60,453 bases of DNA from Leptospira wolbachii serovar Codice str. CDC (GTDB taxonomy: Bacteria > Spirochaetota > Leptospiria > Leptospirales > Leptospiraceae). The notes below the pieces were generated by a model, which saw only the letters and a program-made list of their open reading frames with translations, was not told the origin of the DNA and searched no databases. Made by a program: the position numbers and the translations under genes. Location of the stretch: assembly GCF_000332515.2 (NCBI RefSeq), contig NZ_AOGZ02000024.1, positions 1 through 60,453 on the forward strand, given 5' to 3'. Below, one piece after another: positions 34,121 to 43,854 of the stretch; position 1 is the stretch's first letter, and each line of letters starts with the position of its first letter.

Positions 34121-35917
34121 ATGAATATTGATCCCCGCACAGTCGTTTTTATTAACATAATTGGATGTTTGTTAATGTCGGGTGGACTTTGGTTTGCCGC
34201 TAGGGGGTATTTCCAAAAGCTTCGGTTTGTAAAGGATTGGTCCGTTGCTACTTTGTTACAAGCCTTGGGATGGGTTGTCATGGGTGCTCTAAGAGGTGTA
34301 ATACCCGATTGGGTCTCCATTAGTGCGGGGAACTCCCTTATTCTTTTATCATTAGTATATTCGAATAATATAATACTTTTAATGTTCAATCGGAGACAAA
34401 TGTGGAAGTCCGGTATCTTTTCTGTGGCTCTAGTTTTTATATTATTAGTTTTTCATCATTTTTCGGACATTCCACCTAAGTATAGAATTTCTTTGATCTC
34501 ATTTGCTGCCAGTTTACAACTATTAATTTCAGGCAAAACAATTTTAGGTGCAAACCAAAAGGCTCGCTTGTCAAGTTGGTTTACGGCAGTTTTCTACCTG
34601 GCTTGTGGTATTTTTTTATTCCTTCGTTTTTTGTATTATACGTTCGCTGATGTTTCCGTTTCGCAAATTGCATTCGGGAAGGGACCCATTCAAGATATAA
34701 CTTATCTGTTTTTTTATGTAACTTCGGTAATGATGACATTTGGTTTCCTGATGATGTGTATTGATATATTCATCAAAAGCCAAGAAGAGAGTGAACAAAA
34801 ATATAAATTACTTGCAGAAAATACTACAGATGTTATATGGGTTTTAAACTTCGATGAAAAAAAATATCTCTATGTTAGTCCATCGGTTGTTAACATCACT
34901 GGATACACATCGGAAGAAGCTATCAAACATTCGTTAGAAGACACTCTTACTCCAACCTCAACAAAAAAAATATTAGATACATTACAAATACGGATCCAAG
35001 AATTCAAAGAAACCGGTGAAAGAAAACCATTTAGTGATGAAGTCGAGCAGTATTGTAAGGATGGATCTACAATTTGGATTGAAGCAAACACTGTATTCCA
35101 ATGGAACCCGAATGGTTCTATCAATATATTGGGAGTATCAAGGAACATTGATAAAAGGAAAAGAGCAGAAGTCGAAAAAGATAAGTTTTATTCCGAATTG
35201 CAACTGTTAAATCATACAAAGGACAGATTTTTCTCTATCATCGCACATGATTTGAAGGGTCCAATTGGCGGGATGAATACTTTTGCAGGGATGATTTTAG
35301 AGGATTTGGATACGAGACCATTAAAACGTACAAAGAATGATTTGAGCATTCTTTTTCAGTCTTCTGGTGAAATATATGTTTTACTAGAAAATCTTTTAAC
35401 TTGGGCACGGTCTCAAACAGGCGAGATTGCTTTTTTCCCAGAAGAAATATCATTGTTTCGTTCCATCGAATCCGCTATTGCTTCAGTTTCGTTTTCGATT
35501 CAAAATAAATCAATTGTGGTAAAGAATTCTGTAGATCCTAATTCTATGGTCTATGCAGACGAGAAAATGATAGAGACCATCCTTAGAAATTTAATATCGA
35601 ATGCTGTGAAGTATTCTCATCCAGGCGGGGACATCCAAATTTCTTCTGAATCTATAGGGGATGATTTTGAAATTTGTATCTCAGACTTTGGAACTGGCAT
35701 TACAGCAGAAATTCAGAATAAGCTGTTCCGTATCGACGCAAAACAAACTAGCATGCCAGGTACCATTGGAGAAAGAGGTACTGCTTTGGGTTTGATCTTA
35801 TGTAAAGAATTTGTGGAAAAACATGGAGGCTCTATCCGAGTTGAAAGTGAAGTAGGTAAGGGATCTAAATTTTATTTCACCTTACCTAAAGAATCGAGCG
35901 TACTTATTCGGGTATAA
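34121..35917 (+). CDS. Membrane PAS-domain sensor histidine kinase
   Basis: The 598-aa kinase has six or seven N-terminal membrane segments (about 8-215), then a PAS domain with its C-terminal motif (YKLLAENTTDVIWVL, YLYVSPSVVNITGYTSEEAI, ILGVSRNIDKRKRAE). The HisKA H-box is FFSIIAHDLKGPIGG, and the ATPase boxes are NLISNAVKYSHPGG (N), ISDFGTGI (G1) and GTALGLILCKEFVEKHGG (G2). All catalytic elements look intact. No response regulator is adjacent. It overlaps the convergent HlyD-like gene by 14 bp. The gap before it, 33917-34120, shows no gene. Confidence 0.88.
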   Translation: MNIDPRTVVFINIIGCLLMSGGLWFAARGYFQKLRFVKDWSVATLLQALGWVVMGALRGVIPDWVSISAGNSLILLSLVYSNNIILLMFNRRQMWKSGIFSVALVFILLVFHHFSDIPPKYRISLISFAASLQLLISGKTILGANQKARLSSWFTAVFYLACGIFLFLRFLYYTFADVSVSQIAFGKGPIQDITYLFFYVTSVMMTFGFLMMCIDIFIKSQEESEQKYKLLAENTTDVIWVLNFDEKKYLYVSPSVVNITGYTSEEAIKHSLEDTLTPTSTKKILDTLQIRIQEFKETGERKPFSDEVEQYCKDGSTIWIEANTVFQWNPNGSINILGVSRNIDKRKRAEVEKDKFYSELQLLNHTKDRFFSIIAHDLKGPIGGMNTFAGMILEDLDTRPLKRTKNDLSILFQSSGEIYVLLENLLTWARSQTGEIAFFPEEISLFRSIESAIASVSFSIQNKSIVVKNSVDPNSMVYADEKMIETILRNLISNAVKYSHPGGDIQISSESIGDDFEICISDFGTGITAEIQNKLFRIDAKQTSMPGTIGERGTALGLILCKEFVEKHGGSIRVESEVGKGSKFYFTLPKESSVLIRV

Positions 35918-36779
35918 CTTTCGTTCCATTTACAACTGTATCACCAGGATATAGTATAACAGATTCTCCCACAGAAAGGCCACTTTTAATCATACTTACA
36001 CCTTCACTTTGATGTTCTACTTCAACAAAACGTAATTTTGCTCTTTTCTTTTCAATGGTAAATACAGCCCATTTTTCATCCTCACGGAATAAAGCAGATG
36101 TAGGTATAACAATCGCACTTGGTTTTTCAAATAAAATGATTTTACATTCTAATTCGTAACCATCACCAATTCCAGGTGGCGGATCGAACTCAATGAAAAT
36201 AGGAACACGTTGTTCTTCTACACCTAAGGATGAAATTTTTGTAACCGCTGAAGGTTCGATAATAGAAACAGATCCTTCCAAAACGTTCTCACCGAATCCT
36301 GTCAAAAGCACTTTGTCTTTGAGATCGAGGTCAGGCATATCTTCTGATAAAATAAATGCGGATACATCAATTTTTGAAATATCTCCATAGTCCAAAATTC
36401 GTTCACCCATGGCCACTGGCCCTGCACTTTCACGGTATACTTTAAGAATTTGGCCATTGGCACTTGCCTTAACTATTTTAAGCATATCCCAGTCGACTGA
36501 GAGTAGAGTCATACCTTTCGAAACTTTGTCCCCGGCATGCAACTCCACTCGGCGCATAACACCATTTACAGGAGAATATGCTGTATAGAGTTCTTTGATT
36601 TTTGTTTTTCCTTGAACAGATAGGATCTGTCTGTAAACACCTTGGGTGACGACGGATACTTCTACTGGTTTTGGATCCTTTTTTAAAATTAAAAAAGTAA
36701 AACCTAAAAACAAAATTACACCAACTGCAATTTTTGCATTTTTTGTTCTCATCAATTCTAAGATACTTTCTTTTGTCAT
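35904..36779 (-). CDS. HlyD-type membrane fusion protein of an ABC system
   Basis: The 291-aa periplasmic adaptor has one N-terminal membrane anchor (AKIAVGVILFLGFTFLIL), a biotinyl-lipoyl-like part (TAYSPVNGVMRRVELHAGDKVSKG), beta-barrel segments and a C-terminal GLSVGESVILYPGDTVVNGTKV typical of HlyD/MacA-like proteins. It lacks a long hairpin. It is last in a three-gene leftward operon after the FtsX-like permease (1 bp apart) and the ATPase, so a MacB/DevBCA-like export or envelope-stress function is likely. Confidence 0.85.
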   Translation of the reverse strand: MTKESILELMRTKNAKIAVGVILFLGFTFLILKKDPKPVEVSVVTQGVYRQILSVQGKTKIKELYTAYSPVNGVMRRVELHAGDKVSKGMTLLSVDWDMLKIVKASANGQILKVYRESAGPVAMGERILDYGDISKIDVSAFILSEDMPDLDLKDKVLLTGFGENVLEGSVSIIEPSAVTKISSLGVEEQRVPIFIEFDPPPGIGDGYELECKIILFEKPSAIVIPTSALFREDEKWAVFTIEKKRAKLRFVEVEHQSEGVSMIKSGLSVGESVILYPGDTVVNGTKVIPE

Positions 36780-36780
36780 A

Positions 36781-39132
36781 TCATTCTCTCACCTTGAGTA
36801 CACTTAATAAGTCCATGGTTTTTAATTTTCTATATACAATTATAAAACTGATTCCAGCGGTGGTGAGTGCTAGAAGTATTGAATAGTAATAAGTGGAAGG
36901 AAATATGACAACAGGAATTTTAAATCCTTCCGTTTCGTTACTATTTAAAATTAGATTTGCTAACTTGTTCCCGAAAAAACACCCGATGGGGATAGCTACA
37001 AATATCTGCCACGTCAACTCCCAGGCTATAATTTCGAATACTTCTTTTAAACTGAATCCTAAGATACGCAAACTTCCTAATTCGTAAATACGTTCGGATA
37101 AAGTAATCATCGCTGTATTATATATAACCCCGATAGAAATGATAATTGTAAATATCAAAATTACAATAGAGGTTGATTGAAGAGATCTTTGCATCACTGC
37201 TTTAAAAGCTGTAAGGATTGCTGACTTTGAAAATAGGCCAATTACAAGCGGATTGTCCTTAAATTCTTCGATTAAATTTTTATCTTCTAATGGATCAGTT
37301 TTCAAGAGAGCGAGATTGATTAAACTGCCCTCATCTAACATTCGATTGAGATTGTTTCTATTGATAAAAACACCTTGACCTAAAATTTCATTGGCAAATG
37401 CGGAAACGGTAACAGTAATTTTTCTTTTTTCCCCATCAAGCGTTTCAATGACAATGGTCTCTCCTTTCCGAATCCCCATTTTATTTGCAAGATCGGTATT
37501 CATCATGATTCCATAAACCGGGATATCAATCGGCTGTAAATTATGGTTTAGAATTCTTCGTAAGTCGGAACCTTCCGATATTCCTGTTAAAACGGTATCT
37601 TTTGATTTCCTGTTCTTAGTTATTTTAATGGGGATAGAACGTTGTCCTTCTGCCAAAAAAACTCCTTTTCTCTCTTTAAGTTCAAACAATATGGAATCTT
37701 CTACTGGAATTCTGAATACCAATGTAAGTGTTTCCTTTTGGATCGTATTGAATTGTAAATCTAACAAGGTTCCAACTGTATCCTGTATAAAGTTTCCAAT
37801 GATCATAATCATAATGGATGTAGACAAACCCAAGATGGTGAGTATGGTTCTTGTGGGACGTTTGAAAAGATTTCTCAAAACCATTCTTTGTATAGTTCTA
37901 AGGTTTGTGATCCAAGCTTCCCAAAAAGAAATTGTATATGTTCCGGGTGGAGCAGGGCGCATAGCTTGTGCCGGATCTAACTGAATGATGCTTCGCAAAG
38001 AAATGATAGTTCCAAGTCCGCCGATTAAAATTCCAAAGCTTACACTAAATAAAGCAAGTAGAGGTGGAAAGATAGGAATCAGTTGTGGGAATTTATAAAA
38101 TCGCCCGTACAAACCCGTCATTCCATTGCCTAAAAAATATCCAACAGTTACGCCAAGTATGCTGCTTATGGCAGTGATAAAAGTAATTAGCTTTAAATAA
38201 TGAACAACTACATCTCTAGAAGTATAACCAAGCGCTCGTAAGGTTGCAATTTGTTCTCGTTCCTTCGAAATGAGTCGATTGGAGATAATGTGCAAAAGGA
38301 AAGCGGCGATTGCCAAAAAAATTCCAGGTAAAAAAACAGCCGTAGTTCTGAGTTGTCTAAATTCATCACTCAAAAAAGAATCAGAAGGCAATAGTTTTCT
38401 TTCTTTTGCACCTAAACCTCCAAACTCATCAAGTAATGCATCCAGATCACGCATTGTACGTAATCTATCTTCCCCTTCCGAAGCGAAATGAAAAATGACT
38501 TGGTTGAATGCACCTTCAAAGTTGAAGTTTGCTTCCATCGCCTCTCGTTTCATCCAAATGATGCCATAATGTTTATCATCTGGCATTGGATTCCCAGGTC
38601 GGAAAACATATACAAATTCAGGGGATAGTCCAATGCCTGTTACATGAAGAAACACACGTTTCCCACCTATAATGGATGATAGAACAGATCCAGGTTCTAG
38701 ATGATTGGCGTTGGCGAAATTTTCACTGATGATTACGTCCTGGTTTTGTTTTGGTAAAAAACCTTTTTTTAAATACAGAGTGTTCGTATGTTCTGGTAAA
38801 GATATCAACTGAGCAGCAGACGGATATACTTCGCCAGGAAAATCTAAAACAATTTCTTTAGAGATCCTTGTTTCAAAATCGGATATACCGGGGAGGGCAG
38901 CTATTTTTGATTCGAGAAAAGAAGGTGCACGGTTTAAATAAACAAATCCTTCGCATAGGTTTTGTTTGCTGTAAAAATTTGATTGTGCATCCATTAAGGA
39001 AAAGTAGGCAGCCCAAGAGGCAGAAAAATAACTGATCCCCGCTGCAATCACAAGCCCCACGGTCAATCCCTGCATGGTCATAGACTTTAAGTCTCTGATT
39101 AGTTTTAGATTGAGAGTCCTTCCTATCACCAA
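36781..39132 (-). CDS. FtsX/MacB-type ABC transporter permease
   Basis: The 783-aa permease has two FtsX-type units: a membrane segment near 20-45, a large periplasmic domain, three segments near 265-385, then a second segment near 435, another periplasmic domain and three segments near 660-770. Typical stretches are EREQIATLRALGYTSRDVV and YELGSLRILGFSLKEVFEI, the coupling regions after each soluble domain. It pairs with the ATPase at 39126 (7-bp overlap). Such permeases move lipoproteins, peptides or other envelope substrates by mechanotransmission; the cargo is unknown. Confidence 0.85.
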   Translation of the reverse strand: MVIGRTLNLKLIRDLKSMTMQGLTVGLVIAAGISYFSASWAAYFSLMDAQSNFYSKQNLCEGFVYLNRAPSFLESKIAALPGISDFETRISKEIVLDFPGEVYPSAAQLISLPEHTNTLYLKKGFLPKQNQDVIISENFANANHLEPGSVLSSIIGGKRVFLHVTGIGLSPEFVYVFRPGNPMPDDKHYGIIWMKREAMEANFNFEGAFNQVIFHFASEGEDRLRTMRDLDALLDEFGGLGAKERKLLPSDSFLSDEFRQLRTTAVFLPGIFLAIAAFLLHIISNRLISKEREQIATLRALGYTSRDVVVHYLKLITFITAISSILGVTVGYFLGNGMTGLYGRFYKFPQLIPIFPPLLALFSVSFGILIGGLGTIISLRSIIQLDPAQAMRPAPPGTYTISFWEAWITNLRTIQRMVLRNLFKRPTRTILTILGLSTSIMIMIIGNFIQDTVGTLLDLQFNTIQKETLTLVFRIPVEDSILFELKERKGVFLAEGQRSIPIKITKNRKSKDTVLTGISEGSDLRRILNHNLQPIDIPVYGIMMNTDLANKMGIRKGETIVIETLDGEKRKITVTVSAFANEILGQGVFINRNNLNRMLDEGSLINLALLKTDPLEDKNLIEEFKDNPLVIGLFSKSAILTAFKAVMQRSLQSTSIVILIFTIIISIGVIYNTAMITLSERIYELGSLRILGFSLKEVFEIIAWELTWQIFVAIPIGCFFGNKLANLILNSNETEGFKIPVVIFPSTYYYSILLALTTAGISFIIVYRKLKTMDLLSVLKVRE

Positions 39133-39839
39133 CTAACCTCAGATACAGGTTTTTTATGATGATTCACGGAGTCTGAAACGATGGTGCCATCTTTAACAAG
39201 AATAATTCGATCGGCAATTTGTGCAATGGACTCATTGTGAGTGATGACCACAGTGGTCGTACCTAAGTCTTGGTTGATCCCCGTGATGGCTTCTAAAACA
39301 ATCCTTCCCGTTTTAAAATCAAGTGCTCCTGTAGGTTCATCGCAGAGAAGTAACTCGGGCCTTTTGGCTATGGCTCTTGCTATCGCAACTCGTTGTTGTT
39401 CTCCACCAGAAAGTTGGGCAGGGAAGTGGTTCTTTCTATCATCTAACTTTACTAATGCCAATGCTTCCAGAGGTGTCATGGACTTATCAGAAAGATCAGT
39501 CACCAAACGTACGTTTTCCTCTGCTGTAAGGCTTGGGATTAAATTATAAAATTGGAATACAAAACCTACATGGTTCCTTCGATACCTTGTGAGCCCCTCA
39601 TCATTTTCTAAAGCCAATGTTTTCTCGTGGAATAAAACTTCGCCTGTTGTTGCTGTATCTAGTCCGCCTAAGATGTTGAGAAGAGTGGACTTACCTGAGC
39701 CGGAAGCACCTAACATTACCGTTAATTCACCCTCTTTGAATTTTAGGTTTACTGAATGAAGGGCAACTAGGGGAACTTCACCGACTTGGTAGGTTTTTCC
39801 AAGGTTTTTTGTTTCCAAAAGGGTATTGGGTTTCTTCAT
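39126..39839 (-). CDS. LolD/MacB-like ABC ATPase
   Basis: The 237-aa ATPase carries Walker [14 protein letters not shown], a Q-loop [20 protein letters not shown], signature [16 protein letters not shown], Walker [13 protein letters not shown] and the switch His in [12 protein letters not shown]. The [11 protein letters not shown] region and size place it in the LolD/MacB/FtsE group that works with FtsX-type permeases. It is the first gene of the operon. Confidence 0.92.
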   Translation of the reverse strand: MKKPNTLLETKNLGKTYQVGEVPLVALHSVNLKFKEGELTVMLGASGSGKSTLLNILGGLDTATTGEVLFHEKTLALENDEGLTRYRRNHVGFVFQFYNLIPSLTAEENVRLVTDLSDKSMTPLEALALVKLDDRKNHFPAQLSGGEQQRVAIARAIAKRPELLLCDEPTGALDFKTGRIVLEAITGINQDLGTTTVVITHNESIAQIADRIILVKDGTIVSDSVNHHKKPVSEVSW

Positions 39840-39952
39840 TTTAAAAATACCGCGAGTGCAAAAAGAACTCTTATTTTTACAAATGTATTATTTTGGTTAG
39901 AATCTGTGAACTGAAAATTCAAAGAATTCTTGGATGATTTAGCTGATGTTTC

Positions 39953-40180
39953 TCAAGTCCTTGGAAGAACGGAAACGATTTTGGATTTGGATGAAAGTCC
40001 AGATAGGATCGTAATATTGTTTTTTGGTACGTGGAAGTGTTTTGAAAGTAGTGAGATCAGCTCTTCATTCGCCTTCCCATCAATTGGTGGCGATTTTAAA
40101 CGCGCGATACAATCTGTTTCTGATATAAATTCTAGTCCAGGTTGTTTGTTATTTGGTTTTACCTTTACAGTTAATTTCAT
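39953..40180 (-). CDS. YggU family (DUF167) protein
   Basis: The 75-aa protein has the full DUF167 pattern: LTVKVKPNNKQPGLEF, CIARLKSPPIDGKANEELISLLSKHFHVPKNNITILSG, SSKSKIV. It is a conserved small alpha/beta domain of unknown molecular function. It lies upstream of the ATPase operon on the same strand (113 bp gap) and divergent from 40230. Confidence 0.9.
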   Translation of the reverse strand: MKLTVKVKPNNKQPGLEFISETDCIARLKSPPIDGKANEELISLLSKHFHVPKNNITILSGLSSKSKIVSVLPRT

Positions 40181-40229
40181 AAATTTTTAGTATTTAGTTT
40201 CCTGACTAATGTAAACGGAAATAACATCG

Positions 40230-40898
40230 ATGAAATCCTCTAAATCATCCCTATCTTTTGCTACTTATTTTTTTCTTTTTCTAATGGTTGTATTTACTAC
40301 AACCTTGTCTACTCTTCTTGTCATCAATTCTACTGAAGATTGGGAATATCGTCGTTTCTTTTGTGATGAATCCAATCGAAATGCAAAAGACTCCCAGCTT
40401 ATATCTGGCATTATCTCTCCAAGTAGTATACCTGATCCAGTGTCTGGTTTTGTAGTTTATAATGTTGAATACCAAACCAAACGTAATCATTGGAATTTAT
40501 ACCAAGTGTCCGTTGGCAGTTTTTTCTTAGAGTTAGATAATAAAACAGAAGTGTTAGTTTATAATGAATCGGGACTTGCCAATCATAACTTTGAGAACAA
40601 AGAAAGAACATTCAAAAAACATCATAAACCCTCTGAAGCCCAACTCCGATTACTGGGAGCAAAAAAAGGTGATACAATAACAGTTGTGTATAATAAATCA
40701 CAATCCATAACAGATAAAAATGGAATCCAAGCAAGTGGCGTTTATGCCGGTTCTCCTTCAGATCTTTGTGCAAAAGAAACTGCTAACGTTCTGACTGCCT
40801 TAAGTGGTGCCTTCGCATTTGCTCTGATCTCATTAGGACTCAGTTATATTCTTTGGAAAGAATGGATTCGAATGCGGAGAAAAATGAAAGGCAAGTAA
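40230..40898 (+). CDS. Membrane protein with two terminal helices, unknown function
   Basis: The 222-aa protein has an N-terminal membrane helix (ATYFFLFLMVVFTTTLSTLLVI), an extracytoplasmic middle of about 150 aa with beta-rich character (SGFVVYNVEYQTKRN, FFLELDNKTEVLVYNES) and a second helix near 185-205, then a basic tail (RMRRKMKGK). The layout recalls DUF3592-type proteins, but I would not assign it. Confidence 0.7.
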   Translation: MKSSKSSLSFATYFFLFLMVVFTTTLSTLLVINSTEDWEYRRFFCDESNRNAKDSQLISGIISPSSIPDPVSGFVVYNVEYQTKRNHWNLYQVSVGSFFLELDNKTEVLVYNESGLANHNFENKERTFKKHHKPSEAQLRLLGAKKGDTITVVYNKSQSITDKNGIQASGVYAGSPSDLCAKETANVLTALSGAFAFALISLGLSYILWKEWIRMRRKMKGK

Positions 40899-40920
40899 TC
40901 GACTTTTTTCTTTGCACTTG

Positions 40921-41027
40921 GGCGCCTCGAATCTGTTTGGTGATCGGGATTTTATTGCATCAACGATCCCGTTCTACGCTCCAATCTTTCGCGTTGCGAA
41001 AGGATTTTCGCTGCGCCCGGTGGCGCA
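40921..41027. repeat. Intergenic hairpin repeat, copy B (inverted)
   Basis: The core ctttcgc/gcgaaag (40986-40992, 40996-41002), flanked by ctccaat and ggattttcgct, is the reverse complement of the motif in copies A and C. It is bounded by ggcgcc (40921) and tggcgc (41021). A second small stem, cgggat/atcccg (40945-40950, 40966-40971), precedes it. No coding sequence is supported in 40899-41226. Confidence 0.65.
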
Positions 41028-41124
41028 GGGATAAAGAACAAGCAAGTTGCCTATATAATAAACAATTCATCTGACTTGGATACAAGTCGTCTGTTCTTTA
41101 AAATGATTGTTAGGTGAAAATGCT

Positions 41125-41211
41125 TAGAATTCGACTTGCTGATCTAAAATAAACTGAAATGATCACTTAAGATCAAAGCCGTTTAGGTAATTCCACCTAG
41201 ATAGAATTCGA
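41125..41211 (+). promoter_or_regulatory. Repeats upstream of the Amt-cyclase gene
   Basis: TAGAATTCGA occurs at 41125-41134 and again at 41202-41211. Between them lie TGATC...GATCA and taggt-aattcc-accta (41184-41199) inverted repeats. The second direct repeat is only 15 bp before the ATG. These may be regulator sites for the ammonium-transporter fusion; no known box (for example NtrC) is recognised. Confidence 0.35.
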
Positions 41212-41226
41212 TTTTGAGGGTAGGGG

Positions 41227-43317
41227 ATGTCGGTTCAAAAAAATCTGTTAGATATTTTATGGGTACTTGTTTGTTCGGGTCTTGTGTTAATGATGCAGGG
41301 AGGTTTTTTGGTATTAGAGTCTGGTTTGACTCGTGCAAAAAATTCGATCAATGTAGCGATTAAAAACATCGCAGATTTCGGAGTGGCCACACTTTTATTT
41401 TATCTGTTTGGATTTGGAATCATGTTTGGATTTTCCTTTCATGGACTTGTTGGGACGGACTTATTTTTACCTGCCTTTCCTAAAGACAATGCCTGGCCTC
41501 CTACTTTCTTTTTGTTCCAATTGATGTTTTGTGGAACTGCATCTACCATTGTATCTGGTGCCGTTGCAGAACGTTTAAAATTTCCATCTTATCTTTTAGC
41601 AACAGCTCTTATCTCTGGTATCATTTATCCCGTTGTAGGCCATTGGGTTTGGGGAGGAACTTTTATTGAATCCCCACGCGGTTGGTTAGAACAATTGGGA
41701 TTTCATGACTTTGCAGGATCCACTCAAGTACATAGTGTTGGTGGTTGGGTCTCTTTGGCACTTCTTTTGGTCGTAGGCCCAAGACTTGGTAGATTCAAAG
41801 AAGGAGAACCTTCCAAATCAGTCACAGGCAGTAACCTTCCACTTGCAATGTTAGGTGGTATAATCCTTTGGTTTGGCTGGATGGGTTTTAATGGCGGAAG
41901 TACTTTAGCATTTAATGGATCAGTTCCTATCGTCATTTTGAATACTATTATTGCCTCGGGTTTTTCCATGTTGGTCGCACTGTTTTTAACTTGGTTTGTT
42001 AAGGGGTATCCAGAGGCGATCTCTCCGCTGAACGGATCTTTGGCGGGCCTTGTTGCCATTACTGCCAGTGCTGATTGTGTCGAACCGGCACAAGCTGCCA
42101 TTATTGGTATGATTGCGGGAGGACTTACGATCCCGGCAGAAAAATTACTAGAAAAATTGAAAATTGACGATGCTGTGGGTGCAGTCCCTGTTCATTTAGT
42201 AGGTGGCCTCTGGGGGACACTTGCGGTTGGAATTTTTGGAGAGATTGAAGGGTTGGGTGCAACTAACGGAAGATGGGACTTTATCCTCATTCAACTTTTA
42301 GGTTCTGCCGTTGTCGGTTTATTTGCCTTTGGTGTATCCTATATTATTTTTAAAGGTATCAATCGTATCTACCATCTCCGAGTTGATGAAACAGAAGAAC
42401 GGATGGGTCTCAATATATCTGAACACAAAGCTACAACAGAGCTCATTGATTTATTTTTATCTATGGACTACCAACACAAAACGGGAGACTTAACTCTCGA
42501 TGTACCAGTGGAACCCTTTACGGAAGTGGGGCAAATTGCAGAAAGATACAACTTAGTATTAGGTAAGGTTCGCTCTACATTAAAAGAAAACGAAGACTCT
42601 AGGGTTGAAATTGCCAATGCGTATGAAAAGGTAAGAAATGAACAAGAAAGGGCAGAAAAACTATTGTTAAATGTTCTTCCTAAAGCGATTGCCGAGGAAT
42701 TGAAAGAAAAACAAGGGTTAATTGCAAATAGTTACCCAGAAGTTTCCGTATTATTTGCAGACATTGTTGGGTTTACGCAAATTTCCTCTGGGATGAAACC
42801 CGAAGCCGTCGTTCGGATCTTAAATGAAATTTTTTCTTACTTCGATGTGTTAGCTGAAAAATACAGACTAGAAAAAATCAAAACGATTGGGGATGCCTAT
42901 ATGGCTGTGGCTGGATTACCGGCGCCTGACCAGTATCATTCATTACTTGCAACTCATATGGCCTGGGATATGAAGTCTTTGCTTTCTCGGTTGAAACTTG
43001 GAAAGAGTGGAACTAAACTCAGTATGCGCATTGGAATCAACACGGGTCCAGTGGTAGCAGGTGTAATTGGAACCAAAAAATTTATTTACGATATTTGGGG
43101 AGATGCAGTGAATCTTGCATCACGGATGGAGTCTCATGGATTACCCAATGAAATTCAGATCACAGAATCTACAGCCAAGTTGATTCAGTCTGATTTTGAA
43201 TTAGAGTCAAGAGGCGAAATCGAAATCAAAGGGAAAGGAAAAATCAAAACCTTCCTCGTCAAACAAAGAATACGCGAACCAGAAGATAGTTTACCATACT
43301 TCCAGTTTGCAACATAA
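41227..43317 (+). CDS. Ammonium transporter fused to class III adenylate/guanylate cyclase
   Basis: The 696-aa fusion has an Amt/Rh channel (about 1-385, about 11 membrane segments) with its key residues: the gate Phe in FFLFQLMFCGTAST, the Asp in HDFAGSTQVH, and the twin pore His in QVHSVGG and VPVHLVGG. A HAMP-like/helical linker (385-490, ending AYEKVRNEQERAEKLLLNVLPKAIAEEL) leads into a cyclase domain (about 500-690). That domain has metal Asp in SVLFADIVGFT and TIGDAYM, Lys in EKIKTIGD and Asp in YDIWGDAVNLASRM (the Lys/Asp pair favours ATP), plus the transition-state Asn and Arg. Everything needed for transport or sensing and cAMP synthesis is present, so it should report ammonium status as a cyclic nucleotide. 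No PII gene is adjacent. Confidence 0.9.
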   Translation: MSVQKNLLDILWVLVCSGLVLMMQGGFLVLESGLTRAKNSINVAIKNIADFGVATLLFYLFGFGIMFGFSFHGLVGTDLFLPAFPKDNAWPPTFFLFQLMFCGTASTIVSGAVAERLKFPSYLLATALISGIIYPVVGHWVWGGTFIESPRGWLEQLGFHDFAGSTQVHSVGGWVSLALLLVVGPRLGRFKEGEPSKSVTGSNLPLAMLGGIILWFGWMGFNGGSTLAFNGSVPIVILNTIIASGFSMLVALFLTWFVKGYPEAISPLNGSLAGLVAITASADCVEPAQAAIIGMIAGGLTIPAEKLLEKLKIDDAVGAVPVHLVGGLWGTLAVGIFGEIEGLGATNGRWDFILIQLLGSAVVGLFAFGVSYIIFKGINRIYHLRVDETEERMGLNISEHKATTELIDLFLSMDYQHKTGDLTLDVPVEPFTEVGQIAERYNLVLGKVRSTLKENEDSRVEIANAYEKVRNEQERAEKLLLNVLPKAIAEELKEKQGLIANSYPEVSVLFADIVGFTQISSGMKPEAVVRILNEIFSYFDVLAEKYRLEKIKTIGDAYMAVAGLPAPDQYHSLLATHMAWDMKSLLSRLKLGKSGTKLSMRIGINTGPVVAGVIGTKKFIYDIWGDAVNLASRMESHGLPNEIQITESTAKLIQSDFELESRGEIEIKGKGKIKTFLVKQRIREPEDSLPYFQFAT

Positions 43318-43494
43318 GAAACATAGAAAGAAGGGAAGTCGGACTAGTGGCAATAAACAGTCATATAATACAAATTATTGAAAATATAGCAATAAACAAT
43401 CATTTATGACCAGTTAATTAATATTAAATAATACATCTTATATGACAAAATAACTCTTGAAGATTATTTTATCTATCATATACTACTATTTAAG

Positions 43495-43854
43495 ATGAAT
43501 TGGTCAGATGAAAATTTATATACAATTCTCGAAAAAATAGGGACCTCCTTAAAAGGAAGGCGTGTCCAAATGGGGCTTTCTCAAGAGGACTTATCGGTGA
43601 AGAGTGGTGTGTCGCCTTCTTCCATTGCTCGGTTAGAAACGGGAAAGGGAAATATTTCTCTACTCAATTTACTTTCTCTTTTAAAAGAATTGGATCTACT
43701 CAACGAATTACAACTCATCTTTCGAGACCCCAATCTTTCTCTTGCACTCCTTGCAAAATCAAAAACAAAAAAGCCGAGACAAAGAGTAAGAAAACAGAAA
43801 AAAATATCACCTAACGAAAACAAGGAATGGATCTGGGGCAAACAGAATGAGTGA
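43495..43854 (+). CDS. hipB: HipB-like helix-turn-helix antitoxin
   Basis: The 119-aa protein has an XRE-type HTH at about 15-65 (LKGRRVQMGLSQEDLSVKSG, SPSSIARLETGKGNISL) and a basic tail (KTKKPRQRVRKQKK). It overlaps the downstream HipA-like gene by 8 bp. In hipBA modules HipB binds and neutralises HipA and represses the operon. The AT-rich 43318-43494 upstream should hold the operator. Confidence 0.85.
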   Translation: MNWSDENLYTILEKIGTSLKGRRVQMGLSQEDLSVKSGVSPSSIARLETGKGNISLLNLLSLLKELDLLNELQLIFRDPNLSLALLAKSKTKKPRQRVRKQKKISPNENKEWIWGKQNE

